IMG/VR virus record: IMGVR_UViG_3300034073_004904
Coordinates: 1 to 22,435 of that record
DNA: 22,435 nt
Reading direction: 5' to 3' (one strand)
Source of the DNA: a virus
Shown here: in pieces, positions 13,183-20,335 of the stretch
How the letters are laid out: every line of letters starts with the position of its first letter
Numbering within the stretch: position 1 is the first letter of the stretch
The notes under the pieces: generated by a model
The model's input: only the letters and a program-made list of their open reading frames with translations
Told to the model about the DNA's origin: nothing
Databases searched by the model: none
Program-made: the position numbers and the translations under genes

Positions 13183-14145
13183 GTGGCTAACACTATAAAA
13201 ATTAAAAGCTCTGGGGTGACATCTAATACACCAGGGGCTTTGGAGCATGGGGAGCTTGCCATCAATTATGCTGATGGCAAGCTCTACTATAAAAATAGTA
13301 GCAATACTATTGTTGAGTTTGGCGGAGGCGGTGGTGTAACAGACCACGGCGCCTTGACTGGTCTCGCAGACGATGATCATACACAATACCTGTTGGCTGA
13401 TGGGACTAGAACCGCTACGTCTCTTACTGTTTCTGGTAATCTCACAGTAGATACTAATATGTTGTTTGTTGATTCCACAAACAACGAAGTAGGAATTGGA
13501 ACCATATCGCCTACCACAAAGTTAGATATTCTCGGGCTGACTACTGAAGATCCTATTCTTTCTGTTCGTCATAACGGCGGCTCTGCTGGTCATGCCGGTA
13601 TAGCCATGACGAGCACGGGATCAGGGGGCAGGACATGGACCCTCATTTCTGCCGATGCTGGGTATACACATGGTGATGGCTTCCATGTTCTAAACAGTAC
13701 CTCTGGTCACATGGTGAGCATAAAGGCTCTTGGAACCAATCTCGGTTCAATTGGTATCGGCACAACTTCGCCTTCAGCCGCCCTTGATGTCGTAGGTGAT
13801 GCTGAGATCAATGGAAGCATGACTGTAACCGGCAACATCGTTTACACCCAGACAATGGACACCAAGACCGCCTCTTACACAGTCGTTTCTTCAGATGTTG
13901 GAAAGCTGTTGTACATGAATAATGGCGCAAATAATCATACGGTGACTGTAGACTCATCGACAGGGTTTTCAGTCGGCCAGAGAGTAGACATACTCAGAAC
14001 AGGAACTGGAAGTGTCACGGTCGTTCAAGGGTCTGGAGCAACCGTATACTACACCCCGGCGCTCACTCTTCGGGCACAGAATTCCGCTGCGACTCTTGTC
14101 TGCACCGGCTCGAATCAGTATCATTTGATAGGAGACTTGGGCTGA
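13183..14145 (+). CDS. Second tail fibre / adhesin with shared N-terminal anchor
   Basis: 320 aa, GTG start with SD GGAG 8-9 nt upstream. The first 40 residues (NTIKIKSSGV...EHGELAINYADGKLYYKNS) parallel the start of the previous fibre, so both may attach to the same virion site. Next come HGALTGLADDDHTQYLLADG, a common fibre motif, and two GIGTxSPxxxLDI/V units followed by VTGNI. The C-terminal domain starts near DTKTASYTVVSSDVGKLLYM and is beta-rich. Codon use becomes clearly more GC-rich from about 13320 on, unlike the fibre gene before it. This suggests a swapped receptor-binding module. Confidence 0.85.
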   Translation: MANTIKIKSSGVTSNTPGALEHGELAINYADGKLYYKNSSNTIVEFGGGGGVTDHGALTGLADDDHTQYLLADGTRTATSLTVSGNLTVDTNMLFVDSTNNEVGIGTISPTTKLDILGLTTEDPILSVRHNGGSAGHAGIAMTSTGSGGRTWTLISADAGYTHGDGFHVLNSTSGHMVSIKALGTNLGSIGIGTTSPSAALDVVGDAEINGSMTVTGNIVYTQTMDTKTASYTVVSSDVGKLLYMNNGANNHTVTVDSSTGFSVGQRVDILRTGTGSVTVVQGSGATVYYTPALTLRAQNSAATLVCTGSNQYHLIGDLG

Positions 14146-15050
14146 TGTTGGGCAATCTCGGGATCATCGCGTCGGCTGTCGTACCCATCCCCGATCTTGT
14201 TGTCGGTTACCTTGTTGTAGCAGGCGGAGGTGGCGCTGGCGGTGGGCGCATTAGCTTTGGCGGCTCCGGCGGTGGTGGTGGTGGTTATCGTATTTCGTTT
14301 GCTGGTGAGCCTTCCGGCGGTGGGGCTTCTGCAGAGACCCCACTGACACTTGCTACGGGAACGAACTACACGGTTACGGTTGGTGCTGGAGGTGCGGGGT
14401 CTACCGGTGGATCAGCCGGGTCTAATGGCACGAGTGGCTCCGATAGCGTCTTCCATACGATCACTTCGACGGGGGGCGGTTTTGGTGTCGCCCCTAATGC
14501 CAACAACGTGCCAGGCAATGGTGGTTCTGGTGGGGGCGCTGGTGCTAATGACACGACCAGTCCTGGGTCTGGGACTACTGGACAAGGTTATGCTGGCGGT
14601 ACTACTTCCGGTACGACCCAGTCGGCTGCTGGTGGTGGTGGTTCTGCCAGTGTTGGCGGTCCTGCGGGTGGAACCAACGACCGCGGTGGCGACGGTGGCG
14701 ACGAGCTAACTGTTCTGGGGTTCTACTTCTCTCATGGCGGCGGAGGTGCTGCTGACAACACGATCACTACTGGTGTCGGTGGCAGTGGAGGTAACTCTGG
14801 TGGTGATGGTGGTGTCCATAATGCTGCTGGAGGTTCGGGTTCAACTAACCGTGGTGGCGGTGGTGGTGGTGGTGGTTCCGGTGGCGCTACTGGAGGCAAT
14901 GGAGGTAGCGGTGGTGTTGCCCTGCTGTTCCCTGACGAGTATTCGTATTCAACATCTGGTTTGACGTACACGGATTATGGTGGTACGTTTGAAGCAGGTA
15001 AGACCCTTCTGTGGATCACTGCAGGGACGGGAACCATTAGTTGGTCATAA
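14145..15050 (+). CDS. Glycine-rich tail adhesin
   Basis: 301 aa and strongly Gly-rich from about residue 25 to 265, with short GGGG and GGSGG runs. It has a YLVVAGGGGAGGG entry segment and a beta-type C-terminal end (LTYTDYGGTFEAGKTLLWIT). This composition is typical of phage adhesin tips or fibre ends built as polyglycine sheets. It overlaps the previous stop (TGATG), so the two are coupled and probably assemble together. GC content is high, partly but not only because of Gly codons. Repetitive Gly codons make it prone to indels. Confidence 0.82.
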   Translation: MLGNLGIIASAVVPIPDLVVGYLVVAGGGGAGGGRISFGGSGGGGGGYRISFAGEPSGGGASAETPLTLATGTNYTVTVGAGGAGSTGGSAGSNGTSGSDSVFHTITSTGGGFGVAPNANNVPGNGGSGGGAGANDTTSPGSGTTGQGYAGGTTSGTTQSAAGGGGSASVGGPAGGTNDRGGDGGDELTVLGFYFSHGGGGAADNTITTGVGGSGGNSGGDGGVHNAAGGSGSTNRGGGGGGGGSGGATGGNGGSGGVALLFPDEYSYSTSGLTYTDYGGTFEAGKTLLWITAGTGTISWS

Positions 15051-15073
15051 TATTAGTAAAGGAGATATAAGTT

Positions 15074-15427
15074 ATGGCACATTACGCATTTTTAAATGAA
15101 AATAATATAGTAACCCAAGTCATTGTCGGTAATGACGAAGGTGCCACCGACATGGAACAGTTCTATAGTAACTTCGTAGGCTTACCATGTAAACGGACTT
15201 CTTACAACACAAGTGGAGGTGTCCATTTGTTGGGGGGTGTTCCATTTAGGAAAAATTATGCAGGTATAGGGTTTACCTATGACGGAACACGGGATGCTTT
15301 CATCCCTCCTCAGCCATATCCGTCTTGGGTTTTGAACGAAGAAACTTGTTTATGGGAAGCTCCTGAGCCTATGCCTGATGATGGGTTAGACTATGAATGG
15401 GACGAACAGGCCCTTCAGTGGGTGTAA
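15074..15427 (+). CDS. Conserved small phage protein (MAHYAFLxENN family)
   Basis: 117 aa. The N-terminus MAHYAFLNENNIVTQVIVG, then CKRTSYNTSGGVH, FRKNYAGIGFTYD and IPPQPYPSWVLNEETCLWEA, matches a small protein I know from many cyanophage and other marine or freshwater phage genomes, near fibre or structural genes. The function is unknown; it is probably a virion or fibre accessory. The start has SD AAAGGAG at good distance. It lies between the adhesin and endolysin genes. Confidence 0.85.
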   Translation: MAHYAFLNENNIVTQVIVGNDEGATDMEQFYSNFVGLPCKRTSYNTSGGVHLLGGVPFRKNYAGIGFTYDGTRDAFIPPQPYPSWVLNEETCLWEAPEPMPDDGLDYEWDEQALQWV

Positions 15428-15449
15428 ATACAAGAAAGGTTAATATATT

Positions 15450-16310
15450 ATGAGCGAAATACTTTATCCAACAAGTTATAAAACACGGTTAGTTACCATT
15501 GATGAACTTTTCAGTGAGCATCATGTTGATAAAATGCATCCAGAATTTGCTAGAAGGCTCCGTTGCTGGCTTGTGGATCAGGGCGGAAATGTTGGAATTG
15601 GCGGATCTTGGCGTGATACTGGAGCACAGCCAGATAAGCCAGGTTTTGCTCCGGAGGGGCAGTCATTCCATCAGTACCAGAAGTTTGCTTCAGGTTTAAT
15701 CAAGTTCTCTGCGGTTGATCTTGTTGTACGGGACCCTGGTAAAGTTCACCGTTCACCAAAGTGGTCTGAAGTACCTGTCCAAGGGTCAGAGTGGGCTAAA
15801 AAGTATGGTGTCCACGCAAATGTTGGTGCCCCAGGTCAACCTGGAGCAGAAAGCTGGCACATGCAATGTGTCGAAATCGACGGGTGGGCTAGTTGGGATA
15901 GAGCAGGTCATCCTGACCCTGTGTCCGGCTATCCTATACCAGAAAAACCAAACTATCCATCTAACGGAATATTGATACCAAAAGGAGAAGAATTAGAAAT
16001 GATAGTAAATCAACCACATAGAGCGTACGACTCTAGAAGCGGCGCAGCGCATAAAGCTGGGGAAACACGCAAGGTAAAGGTAGCGTCTGCTAAAGCTGCG
16101 TTTGTCAACATTGTTGCGGTAAGCCCGGAAGACTCCGGCTATCTTACACTTTGGGGTGACGGCGCACGCCCAAACTCATCTCACCTTAATTTCACTAAAG
16201 GTGTTACCATTGCTAACGGTGTTTGGGTGCCTGTTATGAGTGATGGGAGTATTAACATCTACACCCATAAAGGATGCCACATCGTTGTTGATGTGCTGGC
16301 AACCGCGTAA
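15450..16310 (+). CDS. Endolysin: M15-type peptidase plus actinobacterial surface domain
   Basis: 286 aa. Residues 1-165 fit an M15 (VanY/LAS-type) metallopeptidase that cuts peptidoglycan stem peptides. Likely zinc ligands are H74 (QSFHQ), D90 (FSAVD) and H137, with catalytic E134, in AESWHMQ. After a linker rich in Pro, residues about 186-286 match the domain found in many actinobacterial surface proteins: RAYDSR (191-196), AGETRKVKV, FVNIVAVSPEDSGYLTLWG, HLNFTKGVTIANGVWVPV, IVVDVLATA. In those proteins the last strand usually ends DVxGYF. Here it probably binds the wall. No signal peptide is present, so a holin is needed. A perfect hairpin follows the stop. Confidence 0.88.
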   Translation: MSEILYPTSYKTRLVTIDELFSEHHVDKMHPEFARRLRCWLVDQGGNVGIGGSWRDTGAQPDKPGFAPEGQSFHQYQKFASGLIKFSAVDLVVRDPGKVHRSPKWSEVPVQGSEWAKKYGVHANVGAPGQPGAESWHMQCVEIDGWASWDRAGHPDPVSGYPIPEKPNYPSNGILIPKGEELEMIVNQPHRAYDSRSGAAHKAGETRKVKVASAKAAFVNIVAVSPEDSGYLTLWGDGARPNSSHLNFTKGVTIANGVWVPVMSDGSINIYTHKGCHIVVDVLATA

Positions 16311-16320
16311 ATAAAAAGTC

Positions 16321-16366
16321 TAACAAAGAATGCAGCTAATGCATTGTTTAGCTGCATTCTTTGTTA
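16321..16366 (+). terminator. Perfect 19-bp hairpin after the endolysin gene
   Basis: The arms TAACAAAGAATGCAGCTAA (16321-16339) and its exact complement (16348-16366) enclose an 8-nt loop. It begins 11 nt after the stop. A run of T is weak on both sides, so it may be a terminator, an RNase III processing site or an mRNA-stabilising 3' end. Confidence 0.7.
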
Positions 16367-16382
16367 ATTGTATTAATATAAT

Positions 16383-16388
16383 TATTAT
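16383..16388 (+). promoter_or_regulatory. Putative -10 TATTAT, leaderless start of 43-aa gene
   Basis: TATTATAAAATATG (16383-16396) differs at one base from TATTATTAAATATG at 5267-5280. No SD is seen before ATG 16394. The transcription start would fall at or near the ATG. Confidence 0.4.
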
Positions 16389-16393
16389 AAAAT

Positions 16394-16525
16394 ATGAGAT
16401 CTATTTTTAATATAAAAATTTTATCATTAACATTAATATCTTCTGCAGTTTTTTTTTGGGTTTCAGCGACTATAGTAGCTGTCGTAATGATGGGAAAAAT
16501 GCTATATACAGAACCTATAGATTAG
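16394..16525 (+). CDS. 43-aa single-pass membrane protein, possible holin or lysis regulator
   Basis: The ORF encodes MRSIFNIKILSLTLISSAVF and then a continuing hydrophobic stretch (FWVSATIVAVVMMG) to residue 34, with a short tail MLYTEPID. A basic N-terminus followed by 25 or more hydrophobic residues predicts a membrane helix or an uncleaved signal. It lies just after the endolysin and the hairpin, a common place for holins and similar small lysis proteins. The start is supported only by the -10-like box, not by an SD. Confidence 0.5.
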   Translation: MRSIFNIKILSLTLISSAVFFWVSATIVAVVMMGKMLYTEPID

Positions 16526-16529
16526 AATT

Positions 16530-16880
16530 TTATCGGCTTACATGGTTACACTTGCCATTCACTTCTACAATTTTGCCGTCAGAAAACTTGCAATGATACT
16601 CAATATAATACCCTCCCCCCATGGGAGGGGTAACCACCGTGTGGAATCTTAGAATTCCATGGTAGTTTGTGTCTTGATTTACCCCACCTGAAGTTAACAA
16701 TAGTCTTCCGTGAGAAGATATTAAATATCTATCGAGTATACAGTCGAAATCTTTGGTTTGAAACTCTGTTTCATATCCAAAATGTCTGGTATTTCCCGAA
16801 TTAAATATTAGAGTTAAATTTTCTGTAACTTCTATATTTGGAAGTCTATAGTTTGTATAAATACTGTCATATAAGCCCAT
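16530..16880 (-). CDS. Conserved small phage protein (MGLYDSI ... FQTKDFD)
   Basis: 116 aa. It begins MGLYDSIYTNYRLPN and contains TEFQTKDFDCILDRYLI followed by HGRLLL, a layout I recognise from widespread phage hypothetical proteins that begin MG(M/L)(F/Y)D. It is beta-rich, with a C-terminal YYIEYHCKFSDGKIVEVNGK. The function is unknown. SD AAGGGAG precedes the ATG. It is transcribed alone on the minus strand, convergent with the 43-aa gene, from a TGATATAAT promoter about 100 nt upstream. Confidence 0.8.
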   Translation of the reverse strand: MGLYDSIYTNYRLPNIEVTENLTLIFNSGNTRHFGYETEFQTKDFDCILDRYLISSHGRLLLTSGGVNQDTNYHGILRFHTVVTPPMGGGYYIEYHCKFSDGKIVEVNGKCNHVSR

Positions 16881-16980
16881 TTTTTCTCCCTTATTAAAAC
16901 TCTTTCATTGTAGTACCATTTTTTAATCATATGAGCTAGTTTTGATATTCACTATCAGACTTTTCATTCTAATAATTACT

Positions 16981-16989
16981 ATTATATCA
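16981..16989 (-). promoter_or_regulatory. Extended -10 promoter TGATATAAT
   Basis: On the minus strand, a perfect extended -10 (TG-A-TATAAT) lies about 100 nt upstream of the 116-aa gene. No -35 is seen. The overlapping plus-strand sequence TTACTATTATAT could serve the metallopeptidase gene. TGATATTCACTATCA, about 16943-16957, is a small inverted repeat that could be an operator. Confidence 0.5.
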
Positions 16990-17013
16990 TGTTAAACATT
17001 TTTGAGGTGACAT

Positions 17014-18588
17014 ATGCCTTTTAACTTTCGTGGTAGACCTATTATAAATCTTGGTCGAAATAGGATGGCTCCCACTCCTTCTGGTGGAGCTCCTTGGCCT
17101 CCTCCCTGGCTTCCTCCTCACCCTAAGTCGCCTAGAACTTTGCCTATAGATGATTTTATTCAAATATCTAAGGCTGCGCGGTCTGAAATGGGTGAAGAAG
17201 TTGTAACTGATTTAATAAGTTTTATGGATAAAGCTGGATATACTCAAACTACTGGATCTTTTAGAATAACTGAAGGTGGAATTGAAATGGCTTCTGTTCC
17301 ACGTCAATCTATAAACGGTCAGGTTAATATTTATATTGGTTCAATAGGTGATTCTATTATAGAGGAAAATTTAAAAAAAAATGACGGTACATACTATGCA
17401 GGTGTGCAAAAATCAGCGGGGCGTACCAATGGAATTTCAGGGACTAGTGGAATCGTACGTGCCAAAGGCACAATTGCCGATACAGTCAATCTAGCCCAAA
17501 AAAATACTGGCAGAGTGGGTGGAGTCGTCTCTCACGAAATAACTCACGCTATTGATAAGACTGCAGGTTATGCTTCAGGATATGACTTTGCTGGAAGTGG
17601 AATTAATCCACGCATGGAGAAAGGTTTACAAAAAGTTCGTGAACTAATAACTAATAAAGAGTTATCTCCAGATGAGGCTTTTAGACAAAGTGGGATAATG
17701 GAAGCTATGGAAGATTGGGCAAGAGGTTACGGGTCTAGTGAGGCTTTAGCTGACACAGGTAAAGTTTCTTCGCTAAAAAGAGTGTCAGAAGCAGATCCTG
17801 AGCTAGCAAGAAGGATAGGGCTTGATGATTCTGGTGAGTTTAGATTACCACTAAAGATGGACCTTGATGATTCTGGTAAGCTCGTAACAACAGAGCAAAC
17901 TACAAAAAGAACTTTTGGACTAGATATTCTAGATAAATTTATTGGAAATCAATTATACGACAAAGAAACAAGCCTTGGTAGCGGATACTCAGCTGGGGAA
18001 ATGGAATCAACATGGGAAAGATTTCCAGGTTACGAACACACGTACCGTAATGAGCTCAAGAAATTAGGAGTTAGTGACGAAGTATTAGAAGAGTCGGCTC
18101 AAAGGCAAAAAGCCGTAGCTGCAGCCAACTATGCGGCGAGGGTGGGTGGAATTGGGCCAGAAGAAGAATTATTATTTGAAATAGCGGCTGAAAAACGTGG
18201 AAAAAGTCGTATTACAAAGTCTTATCCGAGAAATTTTCTAGAAGAACTCTATGATGAAGAATATAAACGTCAAAGAGTTAAGGGAAGATTTAACATAGAA
18301 ATTGTTGATGATGTCGTTGATGATGTTTCTGAAATAGTTTCCCAAGCCAAAGTTAAGCCAGATTTTTGGTTAGCTGGCTTAACTCTTAAGCCAAACCAAA
18401 TGCCTGTAACAGGTCACGTTTCTCAAGCTTTAAACTCTTCACTAGATGATGTTGGTGAATCTGTTGCACGTCGTATTCCCCCTCAACCGGTACTAGAAGT
18501 TGGCTCAGGTAAAGCCACTCGTAAAACACTTCAAAGGATAGTTCAATCAGGTATGACAGCTAAACGTATTGCTAAGAATATTTTTTAA
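17014..18588 (+). CDS. Putative zinc metallopeptidase (HExxH), phage-encoded
   Basis: 524 aa. After a Pro-rich N-terminus (APWPPPWLPPHPKSP, 26-40), the segment VVSHEITHAID (171-181) gives an HExxH zinc motif, H174-E175-x2-H178. SSEALAD (241-247) offers E243 as a gluzincin-type third ligand, a layout typical of phage and toxin metallopeptidases. The rest is helical, charged and not recognised, ending in a basic helix (SGMTAKRIAKNIF). No signal peptide or transmembrane segment is seen. It may be a virion-carried protease acting on host or virion proteins. SD GAGGTG lies close to the ATG. The gene is convergent with the 382-aa gene. Confidence 0.75.
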   Translation: MPFNFRGRPIINLGRNRMAPTPSGGAPWPPPWLPPHPKSPRTLPIDDFIQISKAARSEMGEEVVTDLISFMDKAGYTQTTGSFRITEGGIEMASVPRQSINGQVNIYIGSIGDSIIEENLKKNDGTYYAGVQKSAGRTNGISGTSGIVRAKGTIADTVNLAQKNTGRVGGVVSHEITHAIDKTAGYASGYDFAGSGINPRMEKGLQKVRELITNKELSPDEAFRQSGIMEAMEDWARGYGSSEALADTGKVSSLKRVSEADPELARRIGLDDSGEFRLPLKMDLDDSGKLVTTEQTTKRTFGLDILDKFIGNQLYDKETSLGSGYSAGEMESTWERFPGYEHTYRNELKKLGVSDEVLEESAQRQKAVAAANYAARVGGIGPEEELLFEIAAEKRGKSRITKSYPRNFLEELYDEEYKRQRVKGRFNIEIVDDVVDDVSEIVSQAKVKPDFWLAGLTLKPNQMPVTGHVSQALNSSLDDVGESVARRIPPQPVLEVGSGKATRKTLQRIVQSGMTAKRIAKNIF

Positions 18589-18619
18589 TAATCTGAGGTA
18601 CTAGTTTAAAAATTTTTTA

Positions 18620-19768
18620 TTAACCATACCTGCGCTGTTCAGCTATTCTTCTGTCCATTTCTATTCTTTTTTGAATTTCTAACTTTTCTACATCTCTGTT
18701 TCTAAACTTGTTAACACCATATGCACCAAGACCAACAGCAGCAGCAGCTGCAGTTAATCTTAGATTTTTAGCCCCTTTAAGCCCTGAGGCTACAGCTGAA
18801 GATGCATTTGCAGCGTTTTGCATTCCTCGTCTTGTTGTAGATGAAGAAGTCCCCCTTGAAGGCATGCCCCCACTTGCAGTAGTCTGCGTACTTTGTGTAC
18901 CTGTGTTAACAGTAGCTCTAGGCACCCTAGCTGGTTCTGGCGTCTCTAGTGGCTCACCAAAAGATTCTACAGGCGTTCCTACATTAACGCCACCTTGTTG
19001 ACGGGGTTTTGTTGGAACTGGTTCTGGAGCTGTCGGTTGTGCTGGAGGATTCCCGCTAGTGGTACTGCCAGATGAAGGCGGAGAGGAAACCGCAGTAGGA
19101 CCTCCAGCAGGAGAAGCAGTCGCTGCAGGCAAGGCTCCAACTGTTGGGGATCCAGAAAGAATATCACCTACAACATTTAAGTTGCGTACATCATCACCAT
19201 ATTGAAATTGAGCGCCCAGCGTTCCTCTATTAATCTGTTTTTGAACATTTGCAGCCCTATTCATATCCGCAACATTATCGGGTGTGTCATAAACAGCAGC
19301 ATCCATAAAGGCAGCTCCACCTTTATTGGCATTCCAGCCAGCATCATCTCCAGCTACATCAGGGAGTTTAAATCTAGCAGTTTTCCCGTCTTTTGCCCTA
19401 AAATATATAGATCCCTTTTTTTCTCTAATTATTCTTTCTTGTTCGTCTATAGGGAGATCGTTAAATTTTGTGGTTGTAGTTGGGTCAGTCTGAAATATAT
19501 GCTCGATGTTACCTGATTTTATTTCATCGAGTAACTCTTGTGGCATGTTTGCTAGAGCTCTTTCGTCAAGTCCTTTTACTAAATCAAAAATCTCCTGCTC
19601 GTTCATATCTGCAGTTTCAAGTAGATTAAATATCTGAGTACCAGGATGGATTTTATCGCTACTAACTTCAAATATTGAAAGGCCTACTTGTGGGACTCTA
19701 GATGGACTAACTGTTGTTGCCTGCAGTTGAAATTTGTTGTTTAGCGGAATGGTTTTACGCTCTGTCAT
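18620..19768 (-). CDS. Modular protein with Pro/Ser/Thr-rich linker and C-terminal hydrophobic helix
   Basis: 382 aa. The N-terminal 200 residues look globular, with FDLVKGLDERALANMPQELL and IYFRAKDGKTARFKLPDVAG. Residues about 206-315 are a low-complexity Pro/Ser/Thr/Gly linker. A helix LRLTAAAAAVGLGAYGVNKF (336-355) could enter a membrane, and the C-terminus is basic and charged (EKLEIQKRIEMDRRIAEQRR). No family is recognised. It could be an internal virion or ejected protein, or a surface-linked one; both are guesses. AGGA precedes the ATG, with a TGATAAGAT promoter 16 nt upstream. It is convergent with the putative metallopeptidase gene. Confidence 0.75.
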   Translation of the reverse strand: MTERKTIPLNNKFQLQATTVSPSRVPQVGLSIFEVSSDKIHPGTQIFNLLETADMNEQEIFDLVKGLDERALANMPQELLDEIKSGNIEHIFQTDPTTTTKFNDLPIDEQERIIREKKGSIYFRAKDGKTARFKLPDVAGDDAGWNANKGGAAFMDAAVYDTPDNVADMNRAANVQKQINRGTLGAQFQYGDDVRNLNVVGDILSGSPTVGALPAATASPAGGPTAVSSPPSSGSTTSGNPPAQPTAPEPVPTKPRQQGGVNVGTPVESFGEPLETPEPARVPRATVNTGTQSTQTTASGGMPSRGTSSSTTRRGMQNAANASSAVASGLKGAKNLRLTAAAAAVGLGAYGVNKFRNRDVEKLEIQKRIEMDRRIAEQRRYG

Positions 19769-19784
19769 ATTCTTGTCCTAATCT

Positions 19785-19793
19785 ATCTTATCA
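19785..19793 (-). promoter_or_regulatory. Extended -10 promoter TGATAAGAT
   Basis: It lies 16 nt upstream of ATG 19768 on the minus strand. The leader would be about 10 nt and still hold AGGA. It matches the TGRTAnnAT pattern of this genome. Confidence 0.45.
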
Positions 19794-19860
19794 TATAGAA
19801 CATATAGTAATAGCTAAGACCAATTAACATAAACCAAGTAATCTAAGGCTCTATTGTAAA

Positions 19861-19891
19861 TTTCTTTTGTATATACAAAATACAAAAGAAA
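19861..19891 (-). terminator. AT-rich 12-bp hairpin after the right-hand operon
   Basis: TTTCTTTTGTAT and ATACAAAAGAAA pair perfectly around a 7-nt loop. It lies 12 nt beyond the stop of the 77-aa gene and before the promoter of the 382-aa gene. It has weak GC and no clean U tract, so terminator function is uncertain. Confidence 0.4.
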
Positions 19892-19902
19892 AATAAAAAC
19901 TT

Positions 19903-20136
19903 TTAGTTATTTAATGGTCGTATTTGAGAATCAAATACAGTAAATTCTTCAATCAATTCTTCTTGTGTATAACCAGAGTAATCTGGATGAGTTGTTAAAG
20001 CTTGAACAAAAAGTTTTATTAAACGATCTGATTTTTCCAAAGCAGCGACGGCATCATATATAGATGCATAAAAATCGCCTTCTGTAACTTCAAGATCAAT
20101 ATTTCTTAAGCGAGATATAATATTTTGATTTATCAT
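19903..20136 (-). CDS. Small helical protein, unknown function
   Basis: 77 aa. It begins MINQNIISRLRNIDLEVTEG and continues as amphipathic helices (YDAVAALEKSDRLIKLFVQA), ending in a short acidic segment (YTQEELIEEFTVFD). No family is recognised. AGGT upstream of the ATG may serve as SD. It is the last gene of the right-hand minus-strand operon. Confidence 0.7.
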   Translation of the reverse strand: MINQNIISRLRNIDLEVTEGDFYASIYDAVAALEKSDRLIKLFVQALTTHPDYSGYTQEELIEEFTVFDSQIRPLNN

Positions 20137-20140
20137 GATT

Positions 20141-20335
20141 TTACCTATTTATAATCCAATGTTTTTGTTGAAGAGGAAAGCCATACATCATTTCTTCAAC
20201 TGCTTCTAATTCTCCACATTTAGAACATATTTCAGTATTGTTATCCGTTCGACTTAAAGCGCCAGGGTAGGCGCCGGGTGTTTCATTGTTAGGAACTAAA
20301 TTTTGACATCTTGGACAAACAGGATTTTCTATCAT
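20141..20335 (-). CDS. Small zinc-ribbon phage protein (PNNETPGAYPGALSRTD)
   Basis: 64 aa from ATG 20335, which overlaps the upstream stop as TAATG and has GGAG 9 nt upstream. An in-frame ATG at 20350 would add five residues. Two CxxC pairs (CPRC and CSKC) frame VPNNETPGAYPGALSRTDN, a pattern I know from many actinophage zinc-ribbon proteins. The function is unknown. This supports the actinobacterial host. Confidence 0.85.
   Translation of the reverse strand: MIENPVCPRCQNLVPNNETPGAYPGALSRTDNNTEICSKCGELEAVEEMMYGFPLQQKHWIINR

Noticed and set aside
14366-14971. Proline-rich minus-strand and Val-rich plus-strand ORFs across the adhesin gene
   Set aside because: They are other-frame readings of Gly codon repeats in the adhesin gene.
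11530-15050. Diversity-generating retroelement acting on the fibre or adhesin genes
   Set aside because: No reverse transcriptase gene and no template/variable repeat pair with A-specific differences was seen.
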